Part shown: positions 53,813 through 60,866 of the stretch, piece after piece
Layout of the letters: every line of letters starts with the position of its first letter
How positions within the stretch are numbered: position 1 is the first letter of the stretch
Assembly (NCBI GenBank): GCA_964575025.1
Contig: CAZNPV010000016.1
Span: 7,603-71,602, forward strand
Direction: 5' to 3'
Length of the DNA: 64,000 bases
From: JABMQB01 sp964575025
Lineage (GTDB): Bacteria > Bacteroidota > Bacteroidia > Bacteroidales > Prolixibacteraceae
Made by a program: the position numbers and the translations under genes
The notes under the pieces: generated by a model
Told to the model about the DNA's origin: nothing
The model's database searches: none
The model's input: the letters and a program-made list of their open reading frames with translations, nothing else

Positions 53813-55219
53813 ATGAGGCCTTATGCTTTTATTTTATCCTTTGTTTTTATTGTCCTGGCCGGGCATGCTCAACCGTACCATCTGAAAATCGTCCTGGACA
53901 ACCATCCCCATGCCACCATTGCCATGGGCAAGGTCCGGGGCGACCGGTTTATCTTCCTCGACAGCCTGAGAAGCATGGAAGGTCTCCCGGGGGTAGCCCT
54001 CACCAGGGAATTCACCTTTACCTTCCCCCAACACGCCAATCCGGGCATGTACCGTCTCCTTCCGGGACAAACACGGGTGGCAGAACTGATGGGTGAACCT
54101 CAGGCATCACTCGATCTGATTTATAACCGGGAAGATATCTTTGTGGAAACCGATTTTAATAACCCGGAGGAGCAACTGATCATCCATCAATCGGAGGAAA
54201 ACAAAGCCTGGTTTGCTTTTAAGAAGAAGGAAAAAATGTACCGCCAGGGATTGAACCAACTCCGGCAGCAGATGAACAATGCCCGGAACAGTCCTGAAGA
54301 TCAAAACCGCAAAAGGGATGCCTACAACCTGGCGATGATGGAACGAGAGACCTTCATTCGTCAATCGGTTGAGGAATACCAACACCTTTTTGCTTCCCGG
54401 ATCATGCGTATGTACCATGAACCGGTGGTGGATGCTTACCTGTCTGAAGAGGAAGGACACAGATTCTATATCGAGAACTACTTTCGGAACCTGGATTTTA
54501 CCGATCAAGCACTGATCAACACCTCCATTTACACCGATAAGGTGATCCACTATATCCAGTCATACGGCCAGTACGGGCTCTCCCGGGAACAACAGGAAGA
54601 GGAGTTCATCAAAGCGGTGGATGTGGTGTTCTCAGAGGTCCGTGAAAACCCGGCGGTGTATGAATTGATCCTCGATTATATTGTCCGGGGCTTTGAAAAG
54701 TTACAACTGAACAGAGCCCTGACCCACATTGCCGGGAAATATGGAACCACCAGCTGTCTGACCGACGAGAAAACCACCCTGGAACGAAGACTGGATTTCC
54801 ATCAGATGGTTCCCGGCACCCGGGTTCCCCACTTCACCCTTCCCGACATCAACGGGAATCCGGTATCCCTGTCTGACCTTGCTGAAGGGCCTACCCTCCT
54901 CATGTTCTGGGCCTCCTGGTGTCCCCATTGCCTGGAGGTGATCCCGGAACTAAAAGAGTGGCTGGACTCACCGGAATCCACCAACCTGAAAGTTGTAACT
55001 ATATCGTTGGATACCATGGCTACCGACTGGTGGAAAGCAGTCTCTGAAACAGGCATCGAAGCATGGGTTAACCTCTCCGACCTGAAAGGGTGGGACGGAG
55101 AAGTAACCGAAACCTACAACGTGTACGCTACCCCCACCCTCTTCCTGATCGACGAAAACCTCGCCATCCGCGCCAAACCGTACGGAATCTATGAGCTGAA
55201 GGAGGAATTGGAGCGATAG
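53813..55219 (+). CDS. Secreted TlpA-like thiol-disulfide protein with long N-terminal domain
   Basis: A 468-residue exported protein: signal ending AGHAQ (~20), an N-terminal ~300-residue beta-then-helical region of the DUF4369-like kind found before thioredoxins in Bacteroidota, and a C-terminal thioredoxin/AhpC-TSA domain (~325-468). The redox motif is WASWCPHC: CPHC as in DsbA rather than CGPC, which may favour oxidation or isomerisation. The cis-proline is in VYATPTLFLID. Upstream starts toward 53600 run through the heptamer repeat and are rejected. Its role is probably periplasmic thiol chemistry; partners are unknown. Confidence 0.85.
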   Translation: MRPYAFILSFVFIVLAGHAQPYHLKIVLDNHPHATIAMGKVRGDRFIFLDSLRSMEGLPGVALTREFTFTFPQHANPGMYRLLPGQTRVAELMGEPQASLDLIYNREDIFVETDFNNPEEQLIIHQSEENKAWFAFKKKEKMYRQGLNQLRQQMNNARNSPEDQNRKRDAYNLAMMERETFIRQSVEEYQHLFASRIMRMYHEPVVDAYLSEEEGHRFYIENYFRNLDFTDQALINTSIYTDKVIHYIQSYGQYGLSREQQEEEFIKAVDVVFSEVRENPAVYELILDYIVRGFEKLQLNRALTHIAGKYGTTSCLTDEKTTLERRLDFHQMVPGTRVPHFTLPDINGNPVSLSDLAEGPTLLMFWASWCPHCLEVIPELKEWLDSPESTNLKVVTISLDTMATDWWKAVSETGIEAWVNLSDLKGWDGEVTETYNVYATPTLFLIDENLAIRAKPYGIYELKEELER

Positions 55220-55269
55220 AACCAGCATTTGAGAAAAGTGGGAAGGTGGGAAGGGGGAATAGTGGAAGG

Positions 55270-55342
55270 GTTGACAGTTGTCGGTTGTCGGTTCCCGATA
55301 GGAAATCGGGACTCCGCTTCGCTTCGTGTCGGTTGTCAGTTG
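55270..55342. repeat. CCCGAT hairpin plus heptamer repeat copy
   Basis: TTGACAGTTGTCGGTTGTCG, a CCCGAT/ATCGGG hairpin, CTCCGCTTCGCTTCGTGTC, then GGTTGTCAGTTG. Nearly identical to the copy at 47804. Confidence 0.75.
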
Positions 55343-55385
55343 CTTATCCCGTGGCAGAGCCAACGGTGAATGCGCTCACCGGAAT

Positions 55386-56021
55386 TCATAGCTTGCCAAA
55401 AACTTTATCCGGTGTATTTACCATCTCAAGTATCCTTTTTTTAATTCTGTTCCAATTAAATTCCTGACCTCCTGTCAGTTTTATGGGAACATTGAAATGA
55501 ATATCGTCAAAATAAACCAATGCTTTCAGGGGTACTACAGGGTTATTGTCATACTTTTTCCGGTATCCCATTACCATTTGGTTGAGTGATATTTCGGATG
55601 ATAAATAGGCAATATCAATAAAATCCTTTAAACGTGTTCCATCTCCTGAAATGGCATTCAGTTTCATAGCTGCGATATCAGAAAGTCCGGCCAACCTTAT
55701 TCCCATCACTACTTCGGGACTTTCATTCCAGGGGTATTGATGCGAAAGAAGGTCAATAGCAATACCATTAATTTCACCCTTGATTGTGTTTTCAGCCATA
55801 AAATCGATTTGCATATCAAATTGCAACTGCAAATGGTTGGCCATTTGACTGGATATGATTGGCAGACGGGTAAACAAATCAATGTCAACACTTATCCGGT
55901 GACCGAGCCTTAATGCCAATGCAGTGCCGCCAACAAGCAAAAAACTGTTCATCTTGCTGTCACTCATCAATTTCTTCAGGAGTTCCAATGTTGATCTTTC
56001 AACCGTTTCGAAGTAGTACAT
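55386..56021 (-). CDS. AbiEii/AbiGii-type nucleotidyltransferase (toxin of a TA/Abi pair)
   Basis: A 211-residue nucleotidyltransferase. The motif LLVGGTALALRLGHRISVDIDLF holds the Gly/Ser and DxD metal-binding signature of the AbiEii superfamily; DIAAMKLNAISGDGTRLKDFIDIA is the second conserved block. Characterised relatives block translation by modifying tRNA, with a partner protein neutralising them. The ATG at 56021 (MYYFETVERSTLELL) fits family N-termini and overlaps the upstream partner gene by 46 nt. Together they form a two-gene module with its own promoter, near repeats, which suggests a mobile defence or stability element. Confidence 0.82.
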   Translation of the reverse strand: MYYFETVERSTLELLKKLMSDSKMNSFLLVGGTALALRLGHRISVDIDLFTRLPIISSQMANHLQLQFDMQIDFMAENTIKGEINGIAIDLLSHQYPWNESPEVVMGIRLAGLSDIAAMKLNAISGDGTRLKDFIDIAYLSSEISLNQMVMGYRKKYDNNPVVPLKALVYFDDIHFNVPIKLTGGQEFNWNRIKKRILEMVNTPDKVFGKL

Positions 56022-56293
56022 TTTAATTCGTTCTTTTCGAGCTGAAAAACAGTACAAACAAAAGCGATATCCCTGGGATTCAAATAAGCAATTCGTTTTA
56101 TGGACTCTTTAATTTCCGGCAATGCGTATTTATTCAGGATAGCATAAAAATCATCCGGCCGGCCCCGTTCAATTACCCGTTGCACAATGATATCGCGCAT
56201 GGCCTGCCAATCAATATGCGAGCTATCAAACTCCCATAGCAATGATTTTCGCAGTTTTGCATCCTTATGCAATTGATAATCACCAAATAACAT
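55976..56293 (-). CDS. DUF6922-like partner (putative antitoxin) of the AbiEii-type protein
   Basis: A 105-residue protein that resembles the small partner encoded before AbiEii-type nucleotidyltransferases in Bacteroidota (LLWEFDSSHIDWQAMRDIIVQRVIERGRPDDFYAILNKYALPEIKESIKRIAYL). Its layout is helical and it shows no clear helix-turn-helix. It overlaps the downstream toxin gene by 46 nt, as expected for a coupled antitoxin-toxin pair. A -7 element TATATTTG lies 18 nt upstream. Antitoxin function is inferred from the pairing; DUF6922 membership is from memory. Confidence 0.7.
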   Translation of the reverse strand: MLFGDYQLHKDAKLRKSLLWEFDSSHIDWQAMRDIIVQRVIERGRPDDFYAILNKYALPEIKESIKRIAYLNPRDIAFVCTVFQLEKNELKCTTSKRLKDQHWNS

Positions 56294-56310
56294 AGTTATT
56301 CATTTATATA

Positions 56311-56318
56311 CAAATATA
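56311..56318 (-). promoter_or_regulatory. -7 element of the AbiEii-type pair
   Basis: On the minus strand TATATTTG (56318-56311) matches TAnnTTTG, giving a leader of roughly 12 nt. No -33 match is seen. Confidence 0.55.
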
Positions 56319-56773
56319 CGTATTTTAAAGGGCTTATCTGTATTATTCATCTTCAAAATGATCATACATGATCTTTTATTTTACCATATTTTCTCCTTTT
56401 TGTTAAGTTACCGGAACCCTAACCGTTCCCTTTTTTTTCCAGTTATGTTATCTCTGTTTTTGTGTAGCAAAGTAGCAATTTTTACTAAAGCCGGAAAATT
56501 TGCCCGTAACCAGTCTGGTATGGATGGTTTTAGTTTCTTCCACAATACCATTGTCATAACCATTTTAAAAAACGATCACGAATCAATAGATAAATCAAGA
56601 TCAGAGGGATCAAGGGCATTCAGTTGTCGAAGTTGTCCACTCGCTTCGCTCGCGTTGTTAGGGGTCTTGATCATTAATAACAACGACAACTCCTCTTCAT
56701 TTCCCCCTATTCCTGGTTCTATTAATCCAAATATCCGATTCGTAACGCGCAATTCCCCTTGTTGATCGTTTGT

Positions 56774-57004
56774 TTTGGGGCGTTGCCCCAAGCCCCATTT
56801 GTCCTGCCGGACGGGCTTTCATTTCTTTTCCTTAGATGAAAAGAAATGAAACAAAGAAAAATCAAGGCTGAAAATCTTTTTCGGACGGGTGCCCCTCTTT
56901 TTGTCCCTTCACGCGATTCTAAATCCGAATCGCTTAATTTCCCTGTGAAATTTGTTCATAATTTCACAGGGCAAGCCCCTCGCACGGACAAAAAGCTGAC
57001 CCGT
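56774..57004. other. Multi-hairpin structured extragenic element
   Basis: The ~1.17-kb gap between the AbiEii pair and the first DUF4402 gene has no credible gene but a dense run of perfect palindromes. TTGGGGC/GCCCCAA is at 56774-56790. A 14-bp hairpin lies at 56816-56829/56837-56850. A closed region has outer pairs ACGGGT 56885-56890 with ACCCGT 56999-57004 and CTTTTTGTCC 56897-56906 with GGACAAAAAG 56986-56995. That region encloses GCGATTC/GAATCGC (56913-56933) and CCCTGTGAAATT/AATTTCACAGGG (56941-56971). Several loops are exactly 7 nt. This is a candidate structured RNA or a structured repeat. Confidence 0.6.
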
Positions 57005-57132
57005 TCACCGAAAAACCTTTTAGGCCATTTTAACCCGAATAATTCATGAATTATTCCTGTCTCCGACAACGAAATTGAGCTTTTAGTATTTTTATCTGCG
57101 GGCCAGCACATTTTTTCTTAGGCAGAAGAATA

Positions 57133-57290
57133 TCCGACTTCGTCGGAATTCCTGGTTCCTGGCTCTTGGCTCTTTCCCTTTTCCACTTTTCCTGGTTCCT
57201 GGCTCTTGGTTCCTGGTTCTTTCCCTTTCACTTTTCCACTTTTCCACTTTATCACTCTTCCTGGTTCTTGGCTCTTTCCCTTTCCCACTT
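57133..57290. repeat. YTCYTGG heptamer array with flanking hairpin
   Basis: TCCGAC/GTCGGA hairpin at 57133-57147, then TTCCTGG/CTCTTGG/TTCTTGG units and TTTCCACTTTTCC words to about 57290. The same units occur at ~53661-53745. Confidence 0.7.
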
Positions 57291-57467
57291 ATTTTTCCCT
57301 GTTTGAAAAAATAATTCCCAGAATGGGACAAAACCCGTAGGAAAGGAGTCGTGTAACTTATTGATTATCTGTGGAATTAACTATACTGGCATTGTTATTG
57401 TTTTGAAACAATCGGAAACAAAATGATTGACAATAAAAATAAATGGTTAACACAAAACTTTAAAGGT

Positions 57468-57983
57468 ATGAAAAAATTAGTTTTCTTATTCGCAAGCATT
57501 TTTATGCTGGTACTGGCTGCTGAAAAAGTCAGTGCACAGGGTGATGTTACAGCAAAAATAACCACGGAGATTGGCATTGAACAGAATACAGCTCTCTCAT
57601 TTGGTAGCATTGCCCCCGGAGATCAGGCATCAGTTGTTACAATTTCCACAACTGGAACTCTCCGCACTCTTACAAGCGGAAATGCAACATTAAATGTGAC
57701 CGACGGGGGAGCATACGGAGCATTTACTGTAGGTGGAACTCCTAGCGCAGGTTTTGACATTACCCTACCCACTGACCCAGTAACGTTAGATGCTACAACA
57801 GGAGAAGGAGCAGGTACTGCCACGATGACTGTTAATACTTTTACATCCAATCCTTCAGGGAGTGGAACAATTGGTGCTACTGGGTCAACACCTCTTAACA
57901 TTGGTGCCTCTTTAAATATAGCAGTCAATCAGGTTTCCGGTGACTATTCAGGAACTTATGATGTTACTGTTGTATACAACTAA
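57468..57983 (+). CDS. DUF4402 secreted pilin-like protein 1
   Basis: A 171-residue exported protein: signal LVFLFASIFMLVLAAEKVSAQ (cleaved ~24), then a beta-sandwich of DUF4402 type. Diagnostic blocks are NTALSFGSIAPGDQASVVTISTTG, a central region, LNIGASLNIAVNQVSGDYSGTYDVTVVYN at the C-terminus (G-x-Y-x-G-x-Y-x-V-T-V-x-Y). No cysteines in the mature part. Such domains are the subunits of alpha/CS1- and spore-coat-U-like chaperone-usher fibres, with the final strand completing a neighbour. ATG 57468 gives the signal peptide directly; the frame from 57423 adds a charged stretch. A weak promoter (TTG 57361, TATACTGG 57382) may precede it. Confidence 0.82.
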   Translation: MKKLVFLFASIFMLVLAAEKVSAQGDVTAKITTEIGIEQNTALSFGSIAPGDQASVVTISTTGTLRTLTSGNATLNVTDGGAYGAFTVGGTPSAGFDITLPTDPVTLDATTGEGAGTATMTVNTFTSNPSGSGTIGATGSTPLNIGASLNIAVNQVSGDYSGTYDVTVVYN

Positions 57984-58030
57984 AAACACGAATAAACAAA
58001 CACAATTACGAATACGAAAAGAAAAAGACG

Positions 58031-58543
58031 ATGAAAAAAATAATTTTATTAACAACCGCATTGGTTCTGATGGTTTTTGCAGCAGAAAATGCAGCAGCTC
58101 AAGCTACCGCAACGGAATCGGATGTACCTGCTGCAGCGCGTATAATGACTATTTTAGCTATTGACAATACGACAACCCTGCATTTTGGGGATATTGTTCC
58201 TTCCGGGACTGAAGGTACTGTTACCGTAACTCCTGCTGGCGTAAGGTCCTCTACAGGGGGAGTAACGTTGCTTGAACAGGTGACAACCCACACTGCTGCT
58301 GTTTTTGATGTAGATGGTGAAGAGAATCTGTATTATACAGTTTCCCTTCCTGCTGATGCTGTGGTATCATTAACAGGTGCCGGAGATCCTATGGCTGTAA
58401 ATACCTTTACACACAATTCAACCGAACAATTAGACGCTTCAGGGGAAGAGACATTCAATGTAGGAGCTACTTTATCAGTAGGTATCAACCAGGATCCAGG
58501 TCTATATGAAGGCACTTTTGATGTGACAGTAACCTACGATTAA
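58031..58543 (+). CDS. DUF4402 secreted pilin-like protein 2
   Basis: A 170-residue paralogue of the previous gene product. Signal IILLTTALVLMVFAAENAAAQ, then TTTLHFGDIVPSGTEGTVTVTPAG, GGVTLLEQVTTH, and the C-terminal VGATLSVGINQDPGLYEGTFDVTVTYD. No cysteines in the mature protein. Low sequence identity with protein 1 outside these motifs suggests early duplication, so it may be a distinct subunit (minor or major) of the same fibre. It lies 47 nt after gene 1 and 33 nt before gene 3. Confidence 0.82.
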   Translation: MKKIILLTTALVLMVFAAENAAAQATATESDVPAAARIMTILAIDNTTTLHFGDIVPSGTEGTVTVTPAGVRSSTGGVTLLEQVTTHTAAVFDVDGEENLYYTVSLPADAVVSLTGAGDPMAVNTFTHNSTEQLDASGEETFNVGATLSVGINQDPGLYEGTFDVTVTYD

Positions 58544-58576
58544 CCATTTGAATTAACAAGAATAAAAAAACTGATT

Positions 58577-59092
58577 ATGCACCGCCGTACGATTCTGATT
58601 TTGACGTTATGCCTGTTCATGGCCGTCACCGTAAGGGGACAAGCCACCCTTACAGCCAGCGTCTATGCAGAAGTAACCGAGATACTCACTGCCAGCGAAA
58701 CCGACCAATTGAATTTCGGCCGTTTTGCACCCGAAGATGAAGGGGGAAAAGTGATTATCACTCCCGAAGGGATGCGTACGGCCCAGGGGAGAGTATACCT
58801 GGCACACGGAGATTTTCACAGCCCCGGACGGTTTAAGGTCGTTGGCATACCAAATGCCAACATATCCATTGAATTACCCGTTGGAGACGTGATGCTTTCC
58901 AATCAGAACAGCGGTCAGTATATGCTGGTGCACGAATGGGTAACAATGCCCCCGGCCAGTGAAAATGTAAAAATAAAAGAAAACGGATCCCTGGAAATCA
59001 GCCTGGGCGCCACCCTCACGGTGGGCCCCATCGATAAAAATCCGGTGGGAATGTATGCCGGAACTTTTTCCCTTACGTTTGCCTATAACTGA
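58577..59092 (+). CDS. DUF4402 secreted pilin-like protein 3
   Basis: A 171-residue paralogue: signal TILILTLCLFMAVTVRGQ, then SETDQLNFGRFAPEDEGGKVIITPEGMR, RVYLAHGDFHSPGRFKVVG, and C-terminal LGATLTVGPIDKNPVGMYAGTFSLTFAYN. It has no cysteine in the mature part. The stretch PIDKNPVGMYAG departs from the usual Q-x-P-G-x-Y form, so it may take a special position such as anchor or adaptor. A hairpin with T-rich tail follows its stop. Confidence 0.8.
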   Translation: MHRRTILILTLCLFMAVTVRGQATLTASVYAEVTEILTASETDQLNFGRFAPEDEGGKVIITPEGMRTAQGRVYLAHGDFHSPGRFKVVGIPNANISIELPVGDVMLSNQNSGQYMLVHEWVTMPPASENVKIKENGSLEISLGATLTVGPIDKNPVGMYAGTFSLTFAYN

Positions 59093-59115
59093 TTTTTTCG
59101 AATAATAAAACGATG

Positions 59116-59152
59116 AAGAGGCTGCAACATAAGAAGTTAAGCCTCTTTTGTA
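59116..59152 (+). terminator. Hairpin after the pilin genes, partial terminator/attenuator
   Basis: AAGAGGCT at 59116-59123 pairs with AGCCTCTT at 59140-59147 across a 16-nt loop, followed by TTGTATTTTG. The 304-nt gap to the chaperone gene also has a separate -7 element, suggesting lower or independent expression of the assembly genes. No gene is seen in the gap. Confidence 0.55.
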
Positions 59153-59250
59153 TTTTGTGATAATGCATTGTTGGGATGCAAACTGCCTGACAATCATCTT
59201 TCCGGGGTAGTAAAATGTTGCCACATACGTGTTTTTTATAAGTTTTTTTG

Positions 59251-59258
59251 TAGATTTG
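59251..59258 (+). promoter_or_regulatory. -7 element for the chaperone-usher genes
   Basis: TAGATTTG matches TAnnTTTG, predicting a leader of about 130 nt before the chaperone ATG. No -33 TTTG at the expected place. Confidence 0.5.
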
Positions 59259-59396
59259 AAAAAATCATTGTTAAATGAACAACAGAATGTAATTCAAACC
59301 AGGTGAGATCCGTGAATTGGATGGGAACCACCGGTGAACAGATAATCAAGGTTTCAATTGCATCCGATACCCTTAAAAATACTAAATCATTAACAA

Positions 59397-60254
59397 ATGA
59401 AAAATTCAGGTAGTTTACAGCGTTATTTAACAGGTCTGATTGGGGGAATCTTTTTTTCAATGATCTTTTCCCCGGTATGCACTCTTGCCCAGGGGGATCT
59501 TATGATTACACCCCGCAGGATCGTCTTTGAAGGCAACAAACAACGCCAGGAGATCACCCTGGCCAACACGGGGCAGGATACTTCCACCTATACGATCTCT
59601 TTTGTTCAGTACAACATGACGGAAGAGGGTCGTTTTGAAGAGATCACAGAGCCCCTTCCGGGGCAGATGTTTGCGGATCCGTATCTCCGGTTTTTTCCGC
59701 GTACCGTAACCCTGATGCCCGATGAATCGCAGGTGATCCGCATGCAACTGCGGCGTTCAGGAAACATGCCTGAAGGGGAATACCGTTCCCACATCTATTT
59801 CAGGGCCACGCCCAAGGTCAGGCCCCTGGGGGAAGAGGAACTCCTGGCCGACAGCACCGCCATCGGAATCCGCCTCACCCCGATCTTCGGAATTACCATT
59901 CCGGTGATCATCCGCGTGGGCAACACCTCCTGCCAGGTTTCCCTAAGCGACCTGTCGCTGGAAACCACTGAAGATACCACACAGGTGTTGCACATGGTGA
60001 TCAACCGCCAGGGCAACCAATCGGTATACGGAGACCTTACGGTCGATTACCTGGCCCCGGGAGAAGATCCGGTTCAGGTGGGTCTCGTCAGGGGAATCGC
60101 AGTATATACTCCAAACAACCGGCGCCAGTTTGGCCTGACGCTTTCAGTACCGGAAGAAACAACCCTGGACCAGGGAAAACTGATCGTACGGTATACCAGT
60201 GCCGGCGATGTAAACACTGAAGTATATGCAGATACCGAATATATATTGCCTTAA
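59397..60254 (+). CDS. PapD-like periplasmic fimbrial chaperone
   Basis: A 285-residue exported protein: signal LIGGIFFSMIFSPVCTLAQ (~32), then two Ig-like domains. The N-domain has ITPRRIVFEGNKQRQEITLANTG, where the second Arg aligns with the subunit-binding Arg8 of PapD, and FPRTVTLMPDESQVIRMQL with GEYRSHIYFRA, the G1/F1 features of pilus chaperones. The Lys112 equivalent of PapD is not obvious. Such chaperones cap pilin subunits by donating a strand and deliver them to the usher. It sits between the three DUF4402 genes and the usher gene, and its last 29 nt overlap the fourth DUF4402 gene. Confidence 0.78.
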   Translation: MKNSGSLQRYLTGLIGGIFFSMIFSPVCTLAQGDLMITPRRIVFEGNKQRQEITLANTGQDTSTYTISFVQYNMTEEGRFEEITEPLPGQMFADPYLRFFPRTVTLMPDESQVIRMQLRRSGNMPEGEYRSHIYFRATPKVRPLGEEELLADSTAIGIRLTPIFGITIPVIIRVGNTSCQVSLSDLSLETTEDTTQVLHMVINRQGNQSVYGDLTVDYLAPGEDPVQVGLVRGIAVYTPNNRRQFGLTLSVPEETTLDQGKLIVRYTSAGDVNTEVYADTEYILP

Positions 60255-60807
60255 TCGCTTTAAGACCCTTCTATGCCATAAAAAAAAATACACCTTTTTT
60301 TCCGGTAAACCGATCTTTTTGTACGCTTTCCTCACCGGATCTCTGTTGTTTGGGATATTCCTGAAATCAGGGGCTCAGAATATGCCGTTTCCTCCCCCCC
60401 GGAACATCGTCGTCTATCAGGCCCAGGGACTGAATTTTGGTGAATTTTACCCAGCTTCCGGAGGAACCGTTGTTGTAACCCCTTCGGGAGGTTGTTCTAC
60501 CACAGGAGGGGTCATTCATTCGGGGGGAAATTGTTATCCGGCCTGCCTGATTGTGGAGCTCTTACCGGGGCGAATGGTTCACATCAATTATTCGGCTACC
60601 GCCACCCTGACCCGTGTAGGGGGAGGAGGTTCCATGACCATGGTGATCGGGCCTACCGACAAATCGGAAGACCAGTTTGTTACCAATGCCAGCCATCCGT
60701 TCCACACCTGGGTCTATATCGGGGGAACCCTGCAGGTAGGATCGCCTTCGTCCAATCCGGCCGGGGATTATTCCGGATCGTTTGAGGTTACTTTTATACA
60801 GGAATAG
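60226..60807 (+). CDS. DUF4402-like secreted subunit with cysteines, possible tip or anchor subunit
   Basis: A 193-residue protein starting at ATG 60226 inside the end of the chaperone gene; the next Met is within the mature part. A signal-like hydrophobic stretch (KPIFLYAFLTGSLLFGIFLKSGAQ) ends near residue 51, longer than in the other pilins. The fold motifs are QGLNFGEFYPASGGTVVVTPSGG and C-terminal AGDYSGSFEVTFIQE. Unlike proteins 1-3 it has Cys in GGCSTTGG and GGNCYPACLIVE, possibly a disulfide. Its place just before the usher gene and its divergence suggest a terminal (tip or base) subunit; this is inference. Confidence 0.7.
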   Translation: MQIPNIYCLNRFKTLLCHKKKYTFFSGKPIFLYAFLTGSLLFGIFLKSGAQNMPFPPPRNIVVYQAQGLNFGEFYPASGGTVVVTPSGGCSTTGGVIHSGGNCYPACLIVELLPGRMVHINYSATATLTRVGGGGSMTMVIGPTDKSEDQFVTNASHPFHTWVYIGGTLQVGSPSSNPAGDYSGSFEVTFIQE

Positions 60808-60866
60808 ATGTCCCGGACTGAAACAACAAAGTATATAATCCTTTCCCATCAGTTTTGCACATCCGG

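Noticed and set aside
56846..57049. 67-residue open frame inside the structured element
   Set aside because: It is made of the palindromes themselves, has no protein-like pattern or start signal, and the DNA is better explained as a structured repeat.
56294..57467. CRISPR array or tRNA in the long gene-free gap
   Set aside because: Repeats are degenerate tandem heptamers without spacers, and no cloverleaf with a TTCGA-type arm was found.
60302..60420. Internal TTG start for the fourth DUF4402 protein
   Set aside because: It would leave a signal peptide without a positive n-region; ATG 60226, overlapping the chaperone gene, is more plausible, though not certain.
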